A DNA stretch of 64,000 bases from Deminuibacter soli (GTDB taxonomy: Bacteria > Bacteroidota > Bacteroidia > Chitinophagales > Chitinophagaceae), in assembly GCF_003412455.1 (NCBI RefSeq), contig NZ_QTJU01000001.1, positions 868,001 through 932,000 on the forward strand. The letters run 5' to 3'. This document shows, in pieces, positions 1-8,333 of the stretch (position 1 is the first letter of the stretch; every line of letters starts with the position of its first letter). Made by a program: the position numbers and the translations under genes. The notes beneath the pieces were generated by a model. The model was not told the DNA's origin. It saw nothing but the letters and a program-made list of their open reading frames with translations, and searched no databases.

Positions 1-96
1 CTCTGACCATTTGGCCGGGCTGGCGAGCTCTTTACCGGCCTTTTTCGCTGCATCATCCGGCGCCAGGCCAAGCACCTGTTCTTCTGATAAATTCAA
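1..96 (-). CDS. N-terminal fragment, probable SWIM zinc-finger family protein (runs off left edge)
   Basis: An open minus-strand frame starts near 96 and leaves the window at base 1. Its first residues read LNLSEEQVLGLAPDDAA and continue with a KAGKELASPAKW stretch. From memory this resembles the N-terminus of Bacteroidota SWIM zinc-finger proteins, which often lie in an operon with a MoxR ATPase and a VWA protein. No ATG is in frame; a TTG at 96-94 is the best available start. It is divergent from the gene at 146. The SWIM motif itself lies outside the window, so the assignment rests on about 30 residues. Confidence 0.4.
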   Translation of the reverse strand, partial: MNLSEEQVLGLAPDDAAKKAGKELASPAKWSE

Positions 97-145
97 ACAA
101 TGAATAATTTGGATTCTAAGGTAAGGTAAAGGAGTTTATTGCGGC

Positions 146-856
146 ATGCATGGGTTGTTAAAGAATAGGCGCCTTATATCCCTGTTGCAGTTTACGGCGC
201 AACGCTTACATTTGCCTGAACCATACATTAAACCCATGCTTCAGTTACCGGTTAGTATCCGCATTCCGCAGGCAAATGAAATGGCGCACAGGCCCGATAT
301 TGATGCTTTGCTGAACAAACGCAGCAGCGCCAATATTGTACAGGGTTTTACCATTACCCCTAACAATACGCCGCAATTGCCTTTTAAATATTACGCAGCC
401 ATTAATGTGCACAACAACAAGCTGTGGGAGCTGTTCTCCGCGTTAACCGGCATGCTGCCGGATGAAGTAAGCTGCGTGTATGGCCTGCATGATGATGAGC
501 CCATTACTACCGGTTATTTCGCAAAGGATTATGTGCTGAAAGTATTGCAGCAATACCGCATTGAACTGTCGCAGGACGGCACGCTGGAATTCGGGCTGCT
601 GTTTCATACCAAGGACACGCTGGTTGAACTGTTTGTTACAGCCAGCAAATACATCAAGTTCTGGGGCATGGATATGGATGCCTTTGTAAAAATCATGCTC
701 GACCAGGAAATTCCTTCCAAAGAGCAGCTGGAGTTTGTGGATGAGTATCCTAAAATTGTAGAACCGCTGCGTGATTTTATCCCTTCTGCCAAACATCCCG
801 AAAGCGTGATACACCAGCTAAACATTGCATTTGAAGTAGTAAAGACGCATGACTGA
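146..856 (+). CDS. Conserved hypothetical protein, 236 aa
   Basis: This is a complete frame with coding character and no family I recognise. It has no signal peptide or membrane segment, and is rich in acidic and aromatic residues, so a cytosolic protein is likely. The ATG at 146 is preceded by a purine-rich tract (AAGGTAAAGGAG, 122-133), which looks Shine-Dalgarno-like and is unusual in this phylum. The gene is divergent from the SWIM-type fragment on the left, which may share its regulatory region. A strong hairpin terminator follows directly. Function unknown. Confidence 0.75.
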   Translation: MHGLLKNRRLISLLQFTAQRLHLPEPYIKPMLQLPVSIRIPQANEMAHRPDIDALLNKRSSANIVQGFTITPNNTPQLPFKYYAAINVHNNKLWELFSALTGMLPDEVSCVYGLHDDEPITTGYFAKDYVLKVLQQYRIELSQDGTLEFGLLFHTKDTLVELFVTASKYIKFWGMDMDAFVKIMLDQEIPSKEQLEFVDEYPKIVEPLRDFIPSAKHPESVIHQLNIAFEVVKTHD

Positions 857-859
857 TAA

Positions 860-894
860 AAAAAATCCCCCCGGTTAAACCAGGGGGATTTTTT
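860..894. terminator. Bidirectional terminator between convergent genes
   Basis: A-run, CCCCC arm (867-871), GGGGG arm (883-887) and T-run form a stem flanked by A and T tracts on both sides. It lies between the plus gene ending at 856 and the minus gene ending at 897, and can serve both. Confidence 0.85.
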
Positions 895-896
895 GA

Positions 897-3326
897 CTAG
901 AATTTGTACGTGAGGCTCGCAGCGAAATTTCTTCCTTTCTGCGGGTTTACCGACCAGTAGCCGATATAATAATATTTGTTGGTGATGTTGTTTACATTAA
1001 ATGCGATTCTCACCTTTTTGGCGTTGAAAAACACACCGCCGTTCAGCAAGGTGTAAGCAGGCAGTTCAAACACACCGGTAACACTGTTGTCGATTACCTT
1101 GTACACACCGGCATAGTTGCCACCAAAGCCCAGGCCAAAATTCTTCAAAGTACCCTGGCGAAACTGGTAAGTACCCCACAGGTTGGCCTGGTTCTGCGGG
1201 CCCTGGCCACCCGGACTTCTGCCCGGTTCATTGTAAAAATCTTCTTTGTTGCCGTTGATTACTTTGGTACTGTTATGGCTAAAGCCGGCCAGCAGGCTAA
1301 GGCCATCAATTGGATTGGCGTGCAAATCGAGTTCCACACCCTTGCTGCCAACCTTACCACCCTGTACAGAGTTGTTGGGGTTGGAAGGATCGGGGTAAAC
1401 GCGGTTGCCCACTTTAATATCATAATAAGAAACAGTTGCACTGAGTTTGTTATCGATAAAGTTGCCTTTAACACCTGCTTCCCACTGGTTGGCATGCTCG
1501 GGTTTAAAGGAGCGAATGCCACTTACCTGGCCATCGGCATCAAATGTTTGCTGCGGCGCCACGTTAATAAAGGCATTCATGTAGTTTACAAACACTGACA
1601 CTTTATCAATCACAGGCTGGTACACCAGGCCCAGTTTGGGCGATACTGCCCACTGGTGGTAATCATCTGTAGGATCGCTTTTCTCCCCTTTTGAATCAAA
1701 GTAATCAGCGCGCAATGCGACCATGGCGCTCAGTCTGGGCGTAAGGTTTACCACATCAGATACATAACCGCTGTAGGCATTGTTGCGGCTGTTGGTGCCT
1801 GTGCCATACGTACCGGACAGCAGGTTATCTACCAGCTCTTTGGTTAAATGTACAGGTGGGTGCACTTCACCGGTAGTGGGATCGGTATATTCCACTTCTG
1901 CAGCCTGTGGTGTTACCTGGCGGGCAACTTCCCAGCCTGAGCCGTTGTCTTTTACATTGCGGGTAAAGTAATCCAGGCCCACCAGCAAGCGGTTTCTCAC
2001 GTTACCAATCTTGAAATCACCGTTGAAGTTCTGCTGTACGTCGATAGTACTGGTTCTTTGGTTTTCGTTATGGAAATACTGGTCGAAGTATTTATCGCCG
2101 GAAATATCATCCCATATGTAAGTGTAAAAACCTTTTGATTGCACGCCGCCTGTTGAGAACACGGTTTGTGAAGTCCACTGGCGTGACAATTTGTATACTG
2201 CCTGCGCCTGCACATTGTAGCGCGGATTGCGGATAGAGAGGTCGTTGCTGGTAAAGGAGCGCTTCCTGTCCAGGTTCAACTCCTGCAGGTTTTTAAAAGG
2301 CAGCGGGCTCATCCTGTCTGAGTTAAAGAAAACCGGCGCTACAGCTCTTTTTTCTTCCATCACTTCGGCCATTACATTAAACGTAAGCCGGTCGTTTACT
2401 TTATATACCAGTGAAGGCGCGATAAAGAAAGAATGTTTGAAACCCGCATCCTGGAAGCTGTTTTCTGTTTGATAAGCAGTGTTGATGCGCAGGGCAATTT
2501 TGTCTTTTTTGCTCAGCGGTGTATTGATATCTGCGGTAACCCTGTTCAGTCCGTAGCTGCCTACCGTATAAGCAACTTCTCCGCCAAAATCATAATAAGG
2601 CTTTTTGGTGATGGTATTGATGATACCGCCATAACCGTAAAAGCTGGCTCCGAACAGGGTGCCTGATGGCCCTTTGATCACCTGTATTTCTTCTACATCA
2701 GCAGGATCGAGGTTGCCGCTGGTTAAACCGGGCAAACCGTTGATGAGGGAAGGCTGCGCATCAAAACCGCGCAATGCAAAATAAGAAGCGCCGTCGCCTG
2801 CCCTGCCGGTGGATTCCCATGTCCTGGCAATACCGGGCACATTTTTCAATGCATCGTCGTAGCTGGTAATCACCTGCTGTTTCATCACTTCTGAAGAAAC
2901 ACTATTGTACACCTGCGGGTTCTCGAGATTTTTCAGCGGCATTTTGGCCACAAACTCACCGCTCCTGTTGCGGTTGGCCGACACAACTACCTCATTCAGC
3001 TGCGAAGTATTTTCGTTCAGCAACACATCGGGTGCATAAGTGGTTTCGTTGCTTTTTACTTCTACCCGCACTTCTTTGGTAACAAGACCGGTAAAGGTAG
3101 CCACCAGGGTATGCACACCGGGTTTCACTTTTTTAAATTCATATTTCCCGTCTTTGTCAGATGAAGTAACCATGCCGCCGCCTTTAATACCGATGGTTAC
3201 CGATTCGGCCGGGTGCCCGTCTGATGTTCTGATAACGCCTTTGATGGTACCTGCGCTTGTTTGCGCCCACGCGTAAATGCCTGATAATAGCAGGAAGAGT
3301 AGTAATATAGCTTGTCTCACAAACAT
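897..3326 (-). CDS. TonB-dependent siderophore-type outer-membrane receptor
   Basis: An outer-membrane receptor of about 809 aa. The order is signal peptide (MFVRQAILLLFLLL), a carboxypeptidase-regulatory-like domain (about residues 20-110), a plug with an ALRGF element and the IQVIKGPSGTLFG segment typical of FhuA/FecA-type receptors, then a 22-strand-type barrel ending in an aromatic residue (LTYKF). It would import a ferric chelate, energised by TonB-ExbBD. I chose the ATG at 3326 over one nine codons upstream, because it begins the signal peptide and follows an A-rich tract. No Fur box was identified and no siderophore genes adjoin it, so the substrate is open. Confidence 0.9.
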   Translation of the reverse strand: MFVRQAILLLFLLLSGIYAWAQTSAGTIKGVIRTSDGHPAESVTIGIKGGGMVTSSDKDGKYEFKKVKPGVHTLVATFTGLVTKEVRVEVKSNETTYAPDVLLNENTSQLNEVVVSANRNRSGEFVAKMPLKNLENPQVYNSVSSEVMKQQVITSYDDALKNVPGIARTWESTGRAGDGASYFALRGFDAQPSLINGLPGLTSGNLDPADVEEIQVIKGPSGTLFGASFYGYGGIINTITKKPYYDFGGEVAYTVGSYGLNRVTADINTPLSKKDKIALRINTAYQTENSFQDAGFKHSFFIAPSLVYKVNDRLTFNVMAEVMEEKRAVAPVFFNSDRMSPLPFKNLQELNLDRKRSFTSNDLSIRNPRYNVQAQAVYKLSRQWTSQTVFSTGGVQSKGFYTYIWDDISGDKYFDQYFHNENQRTSTIDVQQNFNGDFKIGNVRNRLLVGLDYFTRNVKDNGSGWEVARQVTPQAAEVEYTDPTTGEVHPPVHLTKELVDNLLSGTYGTGTNSRNNAYSGYVSDVVNLTPRLSAMVALRADYFDSKGEKSDPTDDYHQWAVSPKLGLVYQPVIDKVSVFVNYMNAFINVAPQQTFDADGQVSGIRSFKPEHANQWEAGVKGNFIDNKLSATVSYYDIKVGNRVYPDPSNPNNSVQGGKVGSKGVELDLHANPIDGLSLLAGFSHNSTKVINGNKEDFYNEPGRSPGGQGPQNQANLWGTYQFRQGTLKNFGLGFGGNYAGVYKVIDNSVTGVFELPAYTLLNGGVFFNAKKVRIAFNVNNITNKYYYIGYWSVNPQKGRNFAASLTYKF

Positions 3327-3510
3327 TGATTTTTCAACGCGCAAAGTACCCAATGTGCAGACGGGGTATTTACATAATCAGGAAATGCGTTTACGAGAAG
3401 GGGAAATATGAAGCGGGGATACAAGAAGATCTGAGGGTGTGGCATAAAAGCCTGGGATCAGTAATTAGCCTGACACAAGTCCAAAAACGCACTGTCGCAG
3501 AAGTGATAGT

Positions 3511-4086
3511 TCAAATTAAATATTCGTATATTGAGAAGGCTGCGAATTGACTTGTATTGTATGCCGTTTCAATATAAGACAATTCATGTCTCATCTCAGC
3601 CTCATGTCTCGCGCTTAAATATGCTTCGCATTGTTGAGCTGTAGAGAAGAGATAGTTTTCGTTCAGATAACTTTGCAACTTTATTAAGTTAGGGTTGCCA
3701 TTTTCCCGAATTTCATTCAATATGCCCGAGAAAAAAATGGGTTCCTCGAATTCTTCCAAAATACCGACATCATAACCTCTGAATAATATATGTGGATCTT
3801 GTTTCTCCTTAGTTGGGTTTAATAATAGCAAATCGAACTCTTTCTTAAATGCCGCTTTTAATGCTATTGTGTACGAAATGATGGCTTCTTTATCGGCATA
3901 ACTACCAAGATCATTAGTTATTTCAAATAAAATTTTCCCGGCTTTACTCCATTCTTCATACAATGGCCATTGCATGCCGGAAAATCCTTTATATCTAAAC
4001 ATCTTCTCTCTTTGTGTATGTGCCAGACTGCTCCATACATTGGTATTATCCCGCTCTATAACCAATAATACATTTTCAATTCCCAT
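3511..4086 (-). CDS. Putative immunity protein for the Rhs toxin
   Basis: A 191-aa soluble protein without signal peptide or membrane segment, from a family I do not recognise. The ATG at 4086-4084 overlaps the stop of the Rhs gene as TAATG, a strong sign of translational coupling; a GTG nine bases upstream is a weaker alternative. Position directly behind a polymorphic toxin, small size and marked A+T richness compared with the Rhs core are the usual signs of a cognate immunity gene. The immunity role is inferred from context only. No terminator is visible downstream. Confidence 0.7.
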   Translation of the reverse strand: MGIENVLLVIERDNTNVWSSLAHTQREKMFRYKGFSGMQWPLYEEWSKAGKILFEITNDLGSYADKEAIISYTIALKAAFKKEFDLLLLNPTKEKQDPHILFRGYDVGILEEFEEPIFFSGILNEIRENGNPNLIKLQSYLNENYLFSTAQQCEAYLSARHEAEMRHELSYIETAYNTSQFAAFSIYEYLI

Positions 4087-7000
4087 TACTGACACGGTAT
4101 ATGTTTGTTATGAATGTGAATGTGTCCGTCAGAGCCTTCATGAGCAAAATGTCCCGGTGCGGGATTATTTCCTGATGAAAACTTATGATTCAGTATTTTC
4201 ACTTCCATTGTAGCATTTAAATTTACTTCTTGGCCCCATTGTAACAAAATGTCGGCATCTCCGGACGAGATTGGCAATTTCCCTTTATTAGAAGCTTCCA
4301 TTGCTAAGTTGATAAGGGCTTGTTGATCTGGCGTAAAACCTATTAACCCCAACACATCTACCCAAGTACACGGATCCGTCACATACCCATACAACCGCAT
4401 CCCGCCGCTCAACCCTATCGGGTCCTGGCTGATGTATATGCCCTCGGCCGGACTGTAATACCTGAACCGGTTGTAATACAAGCCGGTTTCAGAATCTTCA
4501 TACTGGCCCTGGTAACGGAATGGACAACTCCCCGGCTCTCCCTGCTGCATGCGCATGCGGCCGTAGCTATCTAACCTGCCCTGCCAACAGCATGTGCCGT
4601 CTTCCCTGTAAATTTCTTCAGGAGTGCCCAGATGGTTTGCAATGATACTGTATTTTTTATCGCCTTTCAGTCTGGCGGCCGGCACAAAATTGCCGGCCTC
4701 AAACACCCATGTAATCAGGTCATCCGGCGTGCTTTCACGTGCGTCAAATGTTTTCCATTCGTGCAATGGCGTATTGCCGTCCCATATCCAGCGGGTAGTG
4801 GTTTGCCTATAGCGTTTCCAGATGCGGCGCCCAAGCGCGTCGTAACCAAAACTTACCTTATAGCCATCCGGACGAATCACCTGTTGCAGGCTGCCATTGT
4901 CATTCCACAGGTATTGCCATATACCGCCATTGGCTTCTTCTTTACGTGCAAGGTTACCTGCTGCATCGTAGTGGTAATGGCAGCCTTTGGCCTTTAACAG
5001 CCTGCCGCCTGCACCATATTTGCGATCGGTCTGTGTACTTGTTTCAAAGAGATTACCCGCAACATCAGGCAGGCGGCATTCCGTTTTACCATCACCATAC
5101 ACCAGTTCGGAAAGATTACCGTACACATCGTGTTTAAACTGTACAGAACCGGTTTGTGTATCGCTGACAGACAGCAAACGATCGCTCACACCCCAGTTGT
5201 ATTGAAGACGCCTGCGGGTGGTTTTGCCATGCAGCACCTGTTGCTCCAGGGGCCTGCCAAAACGGTCATAACGCCATTGCTGCTCAATACCGCCTGTAAG
5301 TGCTCTGTGTATTTCATCGCCGGTATCGTTGTGCTGCAACTCGCTTTGCCAGCCACCGGCCTGCAGCGAAGCGGCATACCCCCTGCTGTTATACGAAACC
5401 TGTATGGTTGCGCCCAGGGAACTGTTAAGCGCAGTACGGTTACCTGCTGCATCCCTGGTGTGTTGTAATACTACCGGCTGCTGATCCTTTACCAGTATCG
5501 TCTCAGCCGTTACCCGCCCCAGTAAATCACGCTCCATGGCAACCGAACAGGCATCATTGTTTGCTTTTACCAGATTGCCGAGGTTATCGTATTCAAATGT
5601 TTCGGTAAGCCCGTCTGCATACATCACCTGCGTAATACGGCCTGCTGTATCGTATTCATACTGCGTGCTCCGGTTGCCGGCGCATTGCATGGTAATTACC
5701 TGCCCCGCTGCGTTGCGCCGGTAATGGCGGGTAACCCCGTCAAAACCGGTTTCAGCAAGTACACGGCCTTCACTGTCACGTACAAAATGATATTGCTCAT
5801 TATGTTCATTTGATATACCAGTAAGCTGGCCTTCCCTGTCGTAGATAAACGTTACGGATGCTGCACCCTGCCTGCGGCGCGTAACATTGCCAAAGAAGTT
5901 GTATTCCAGCGAAGCTTTATACAGCTTGTCTGCTGCAGCAACCAGGTTATCCATTGCATCGTATTGCAGGTGGCGGATATTGCCATCTGCTTCCCTTACT
6001 TCAACCAGGTTATTGTTGCCATCGTATTTGCGGAACTGGTGATTGCCATAAATATCTTCCAGCTGTGTGCAACGGCCAATGGCATCGTACCGGTAGCGGA
6101 TGCGGGCATTGGCCGACAATACGACTTCGCTTAAAGCATACTGCCGGTTGTAGCGCAGCTGTGTTGTGTGGCCAGCCGTGTTTGTAATGGCAGTAACCTG
6201 CCCGCAGGTATATGCATACCTTATTGTGCCGCCTGCAGGATTAATCTCTTCCAGCAGGTTGCCCTGTTCATCATATACATATTGCCAAACGCCGCCATTG
6301 GGTTGTGTTACCTGTACAGGCAGATTGTGGCTGTTGTACGCGATGCCTGCATGCCCCTGCCCGGGTAGCCCGATGCCGGTTGTATTGCCACGCTCATCAT
6401 ACCGGTAGTTTTTCACTCTTCCCAGCTCATCCTGCACGCCCAGCAGGTTGCGATTGCTATCGTACCGGTAAATGGTTTCCGCACCCTGGCTGTTGACAAT
6501 TCTTGTAACAAGTCCGTCGCGATGGTAATAGCCGGAACGATGGCCCAGGCTGTTGCTAACAATGGTGCAGCCGGCCGTATATGCAAAGCGGTAACTGTAT
6601 ATGCCATCCGGTCCAAGCGCCGCCGTGCATTGCCCGCTGCTGTTGTAGGTAAAACGGAAAATAGTGCCGTCCCTGAAGCGGCGGGCAGTTACCAGCCTGT
6701 TGTGCCATTGCAGGCTGTTGTAATTACCGCGTGCATCGTAAAAGCTCAGCAACTGGTTTTCACTGCTGAAGCTATACCGTACAGTATCTGTGTATTCACC
6801 TGGCAGCTCTGCATGCGGCAGCCGTATTGCTGTAATACGGCCATGATCATCGTTCACCACTATAAGTTCGCGGTGCGTGCTGTCGGTTATTTTCACCAGC
6901 TGGCCGCGGATATTGTAGTTGAAACGGATGATAAAACCGTTGCGATCATTGATGCTGCGCAGTTTGTGGTAGCCGTCGCTGCCTGCAAAATGGTTAAATG

Positions 7001-8165
7001 CATAACAAATACCGGTATTGCCGGTTACGGTATAAATGCCATCCATACTGCGGTGCAGGGTATATTTATCACGCGGGTTAAAGAAGCTGTCGCCAGGCGC
7101 TAACCAGGCAAACGGAACGGCGCAGCCATATTGATCGCGTAGTATCACCAGTTCTTCTGCCTCCAGCATTTGCAGGGTAATATCGTAGCTGTGGTAAATG
7201 CTTTTCCCGAGCGGCCCCTCATATTCACTGTCACTATAGTAATTGGCTTCCCACACAAACGGTATGGGTCCAGGCAGTGTAAAACCCTGCAGCAAGCTGG
7301 CCATATGCCCGCTGGCAGCATCAACCGGTTCGCCGAGGTAATGGCAGATGTGCGGCTGCACTGCTGCACCATGCGCGCGGTAGGCCGGGAACTTTTCCAT
7401 CAGTGCCCGGTTCATTTTAGTCAGCAGTTTGCCGAGTGTTTTAGACAACAGTTTGCCTGCCCCGCGCATCATACCCATCATCATCAGGGAATTGATTAAA
7501 TCGGCCGGCGTAAAAGCATGCTCCACGAACGGCCCGCCTACCAGCACCGGTTTGCCAAAGGGCAGTACCGCGATAACGGCTGTTGCATAATTATTAAACA
7601 GGCCGGCAGGCATATTGGGTACAAAGCGGCCAATATCCGCACAACTGAATGCACGGCAAAACAGTGCACTCTGTTCACTACCGGCAGTGTGTACGGTTTC
7701 ACTACCGTGCGACAACTGCCCGTCGTGCGGGGCCATATTGGGAAACACGAATACAGGCCTGGGTATTATTGCATGCAATGGGTTGAACTTTTTAGCCAGG
7801 TTCGCCATTTGCTTAAACTTACCGGGCAAAGGCGCAGCCATAGGCGGCAACGACAGTACGCTTGTTGTGGCGGCAGCACGGTAGCAGCCGTTAATGGTAA
7901 CCGTGCCGCCCACCGGAATATTGGTTTGCAGGGAAAAGCCTCCTTCATTACTGTAAACAGGCATTACCGGCAGGGTCATGTGCAGGTAATCCATGGGATC
8001 GAATACCATAGCTGCAAAGGGCACCACCGGGCAGGGAATTACTGTGGGCGGTATTTTGATAAAATGAAAATCGAGCCCCAGTACAATGTCAAAATGCCTG
8101 GCAGCCGGCTGCGGTGTAACAGACGGTTTGCGCGGCGGGATATTCGCCTTTATTCTCAGCGCCAT
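4086..8165 (-). CDS. Rhs/YD-repeat polymorphic toxin with PAAR-like N-terminus
   Basis: A 1359-aa protein. Residues about 30-215 carry two PAAR-like stretches (IPVGGTVTINGC near 83-94, and a later VLVGGPFVEH near 207-216). A DUF6531-type element GEPVDAASG lies at 278-286, and YD/RHS repeats run from about 330 to 1190. The conserved shell end includes YQGQYEDSETGLYYNRFRYY, DPIGLSGG and WVDVLGL, ending at 1274. The last 85 residues (1275-1359) are a variable tip with clustered histidines H1348, H1350, H1352 and H1355. There is no signal peptide, so delivery by a contractile or type VI-like apparatus is an inference; no VgrG or Hcp gene is in the window. The next gene is the probable immunity gene. 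Confidence 0.9.
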   Translation of the reverse strand: MALRIKANIPPRKPSVTPQPAARHFDIVLGLDFHFIKIPPTVIPCPVVPFAAMVFDPMDYLHMTLPVMPVYSNEGGFSLQTNIPVGGTVTINGCYRAAATTSVLSLPPMAAPLPGKFKQMANLAKKFNPLHAIIPRPVFVFPNMAPHDGQLSHGSETVHTAGSEQSALFCRAFSCADIGRFVPNMPAGLFNNYATAVIAVLPFGKPVLVGGPFVEHAFTPADLINSLMMMGMMRGAGKLLSKTLGKLLTKMNRALMEKFPAYRAHGAAVQPHICHYLGEPVDAASGHMASLLQGFTLPGPIPFVWEANYYSDSEYEGPLGKSIYHSYDITLQMLEAEELVILRDQYGCAVPFAWLAPGDSFFNPRDKYTLHRSMDGIYTVTGNTGICYAFNHFAGSDGYHKLRSINDRNGFIIRFNYNIRGQLVKITDSTHRELIVVNDDHGRITAIRLPHAELPGEYTDTVRYSFSSENQLLSFYDARGNYNSLQWHNRLVTARRFRDGTIFRFTYNSSGQCTAALGPDGIYSYRFAYTAGCTIVSNSLGHRSGYYHRDGLVTRIVNSQGAETIYRYDSNRNLLGVQDELGRVKNYRYDERGNTTGIGLPGQGHAGIAYNSHNLPVQVTQPNGGVWQYVYDEQGNLLEEINPAGGTIRYAYTCGQVTAITNTAGHTTQLRYNRQYALSEVVLSANARIRYRYDAIGRCTQLEDIYGNHQFRKYDGNNNLVEVREADGNIRHLQYDAMDNLVAAADKLYKASLEYNFFGNVTRRRQGAASVTFIYDREGQLTGISNEHNEQYHFVRDSEGRVLAETGFDGVTRHYRRNAAGQVITMQCAGNRSTQYEYDTAGRITQVMYADGLTETFEYDNLGNLVKANNDACSVAMERDLLGRVTAETILVKDQQPVVLQHTRDAAGNRTALNSSLGATIQVSYNSRGYAASLQAGGWQSELQHNDTGDEIHRALTGGIEQQWRYDRFGRPLEQQVLHGKTTRRRLQYNWGVSDRLLSVSDTQTGSVQFKHDVYGNLSELVYGDGKTECRLPDVAGNLFETSTQTDRKYGAGGRLLKAKGCHYHYDAAGNLARKEEANGGIWQYLWNDNGSLQQVIRPDGYKVSFGYDALGRRIWKRYRQTTTRWIWDGNTPLHEWKTFDARESTPDDLITWVFEAGNFVPAARLKGDKKYSIIANHLGTPEEIYREDGTCCWQGRLDSYGRMRMQQGEPGSCPFRYQGQYEDSETGLYYNRFRYYSPAEGIYISQDPIGLSGGMRLYGYVTDPCTWVDVLGLIGFTPDQQALINLAMEASNKGKLPISSGDADILLQWGQEVNLNATMEVKILNHKFSSGNNPAPGHFAHEGSDGHIHIHNKHIPCQ

Positions 8166-8333
8166 AGGTTAACAAGTGAAATGATTCAACAAAAATCATG
8201 TGCCTCGCATATGGCTTTTCAATGGACTGGAAGAATAAAACAATAAATTTACTTTCCTGTACTACCCGGAATGTATTCAATTTGTTCAGCAAAGTGCAAC
8301 GCCCTGAAAGGATGCATTAACGGTGGCAGGGAT

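Noticed and set aside
8163-8177. CATAGGTTAACAAG, similar to part of the small RNA core
   Set aside because: It includes the complement of the Rhs start codon, matches only about 12 positions, and has no terminator or promoter around it.
7518-8246. Open frame of 242 codons on the plus strand across the Rhs N-terminus
   Set aside because: It lies fully antisense to well supported PAAR-like and linker coding sequence, has no recognisable domain, and its length reflects the high G+C of the Rhs gene.
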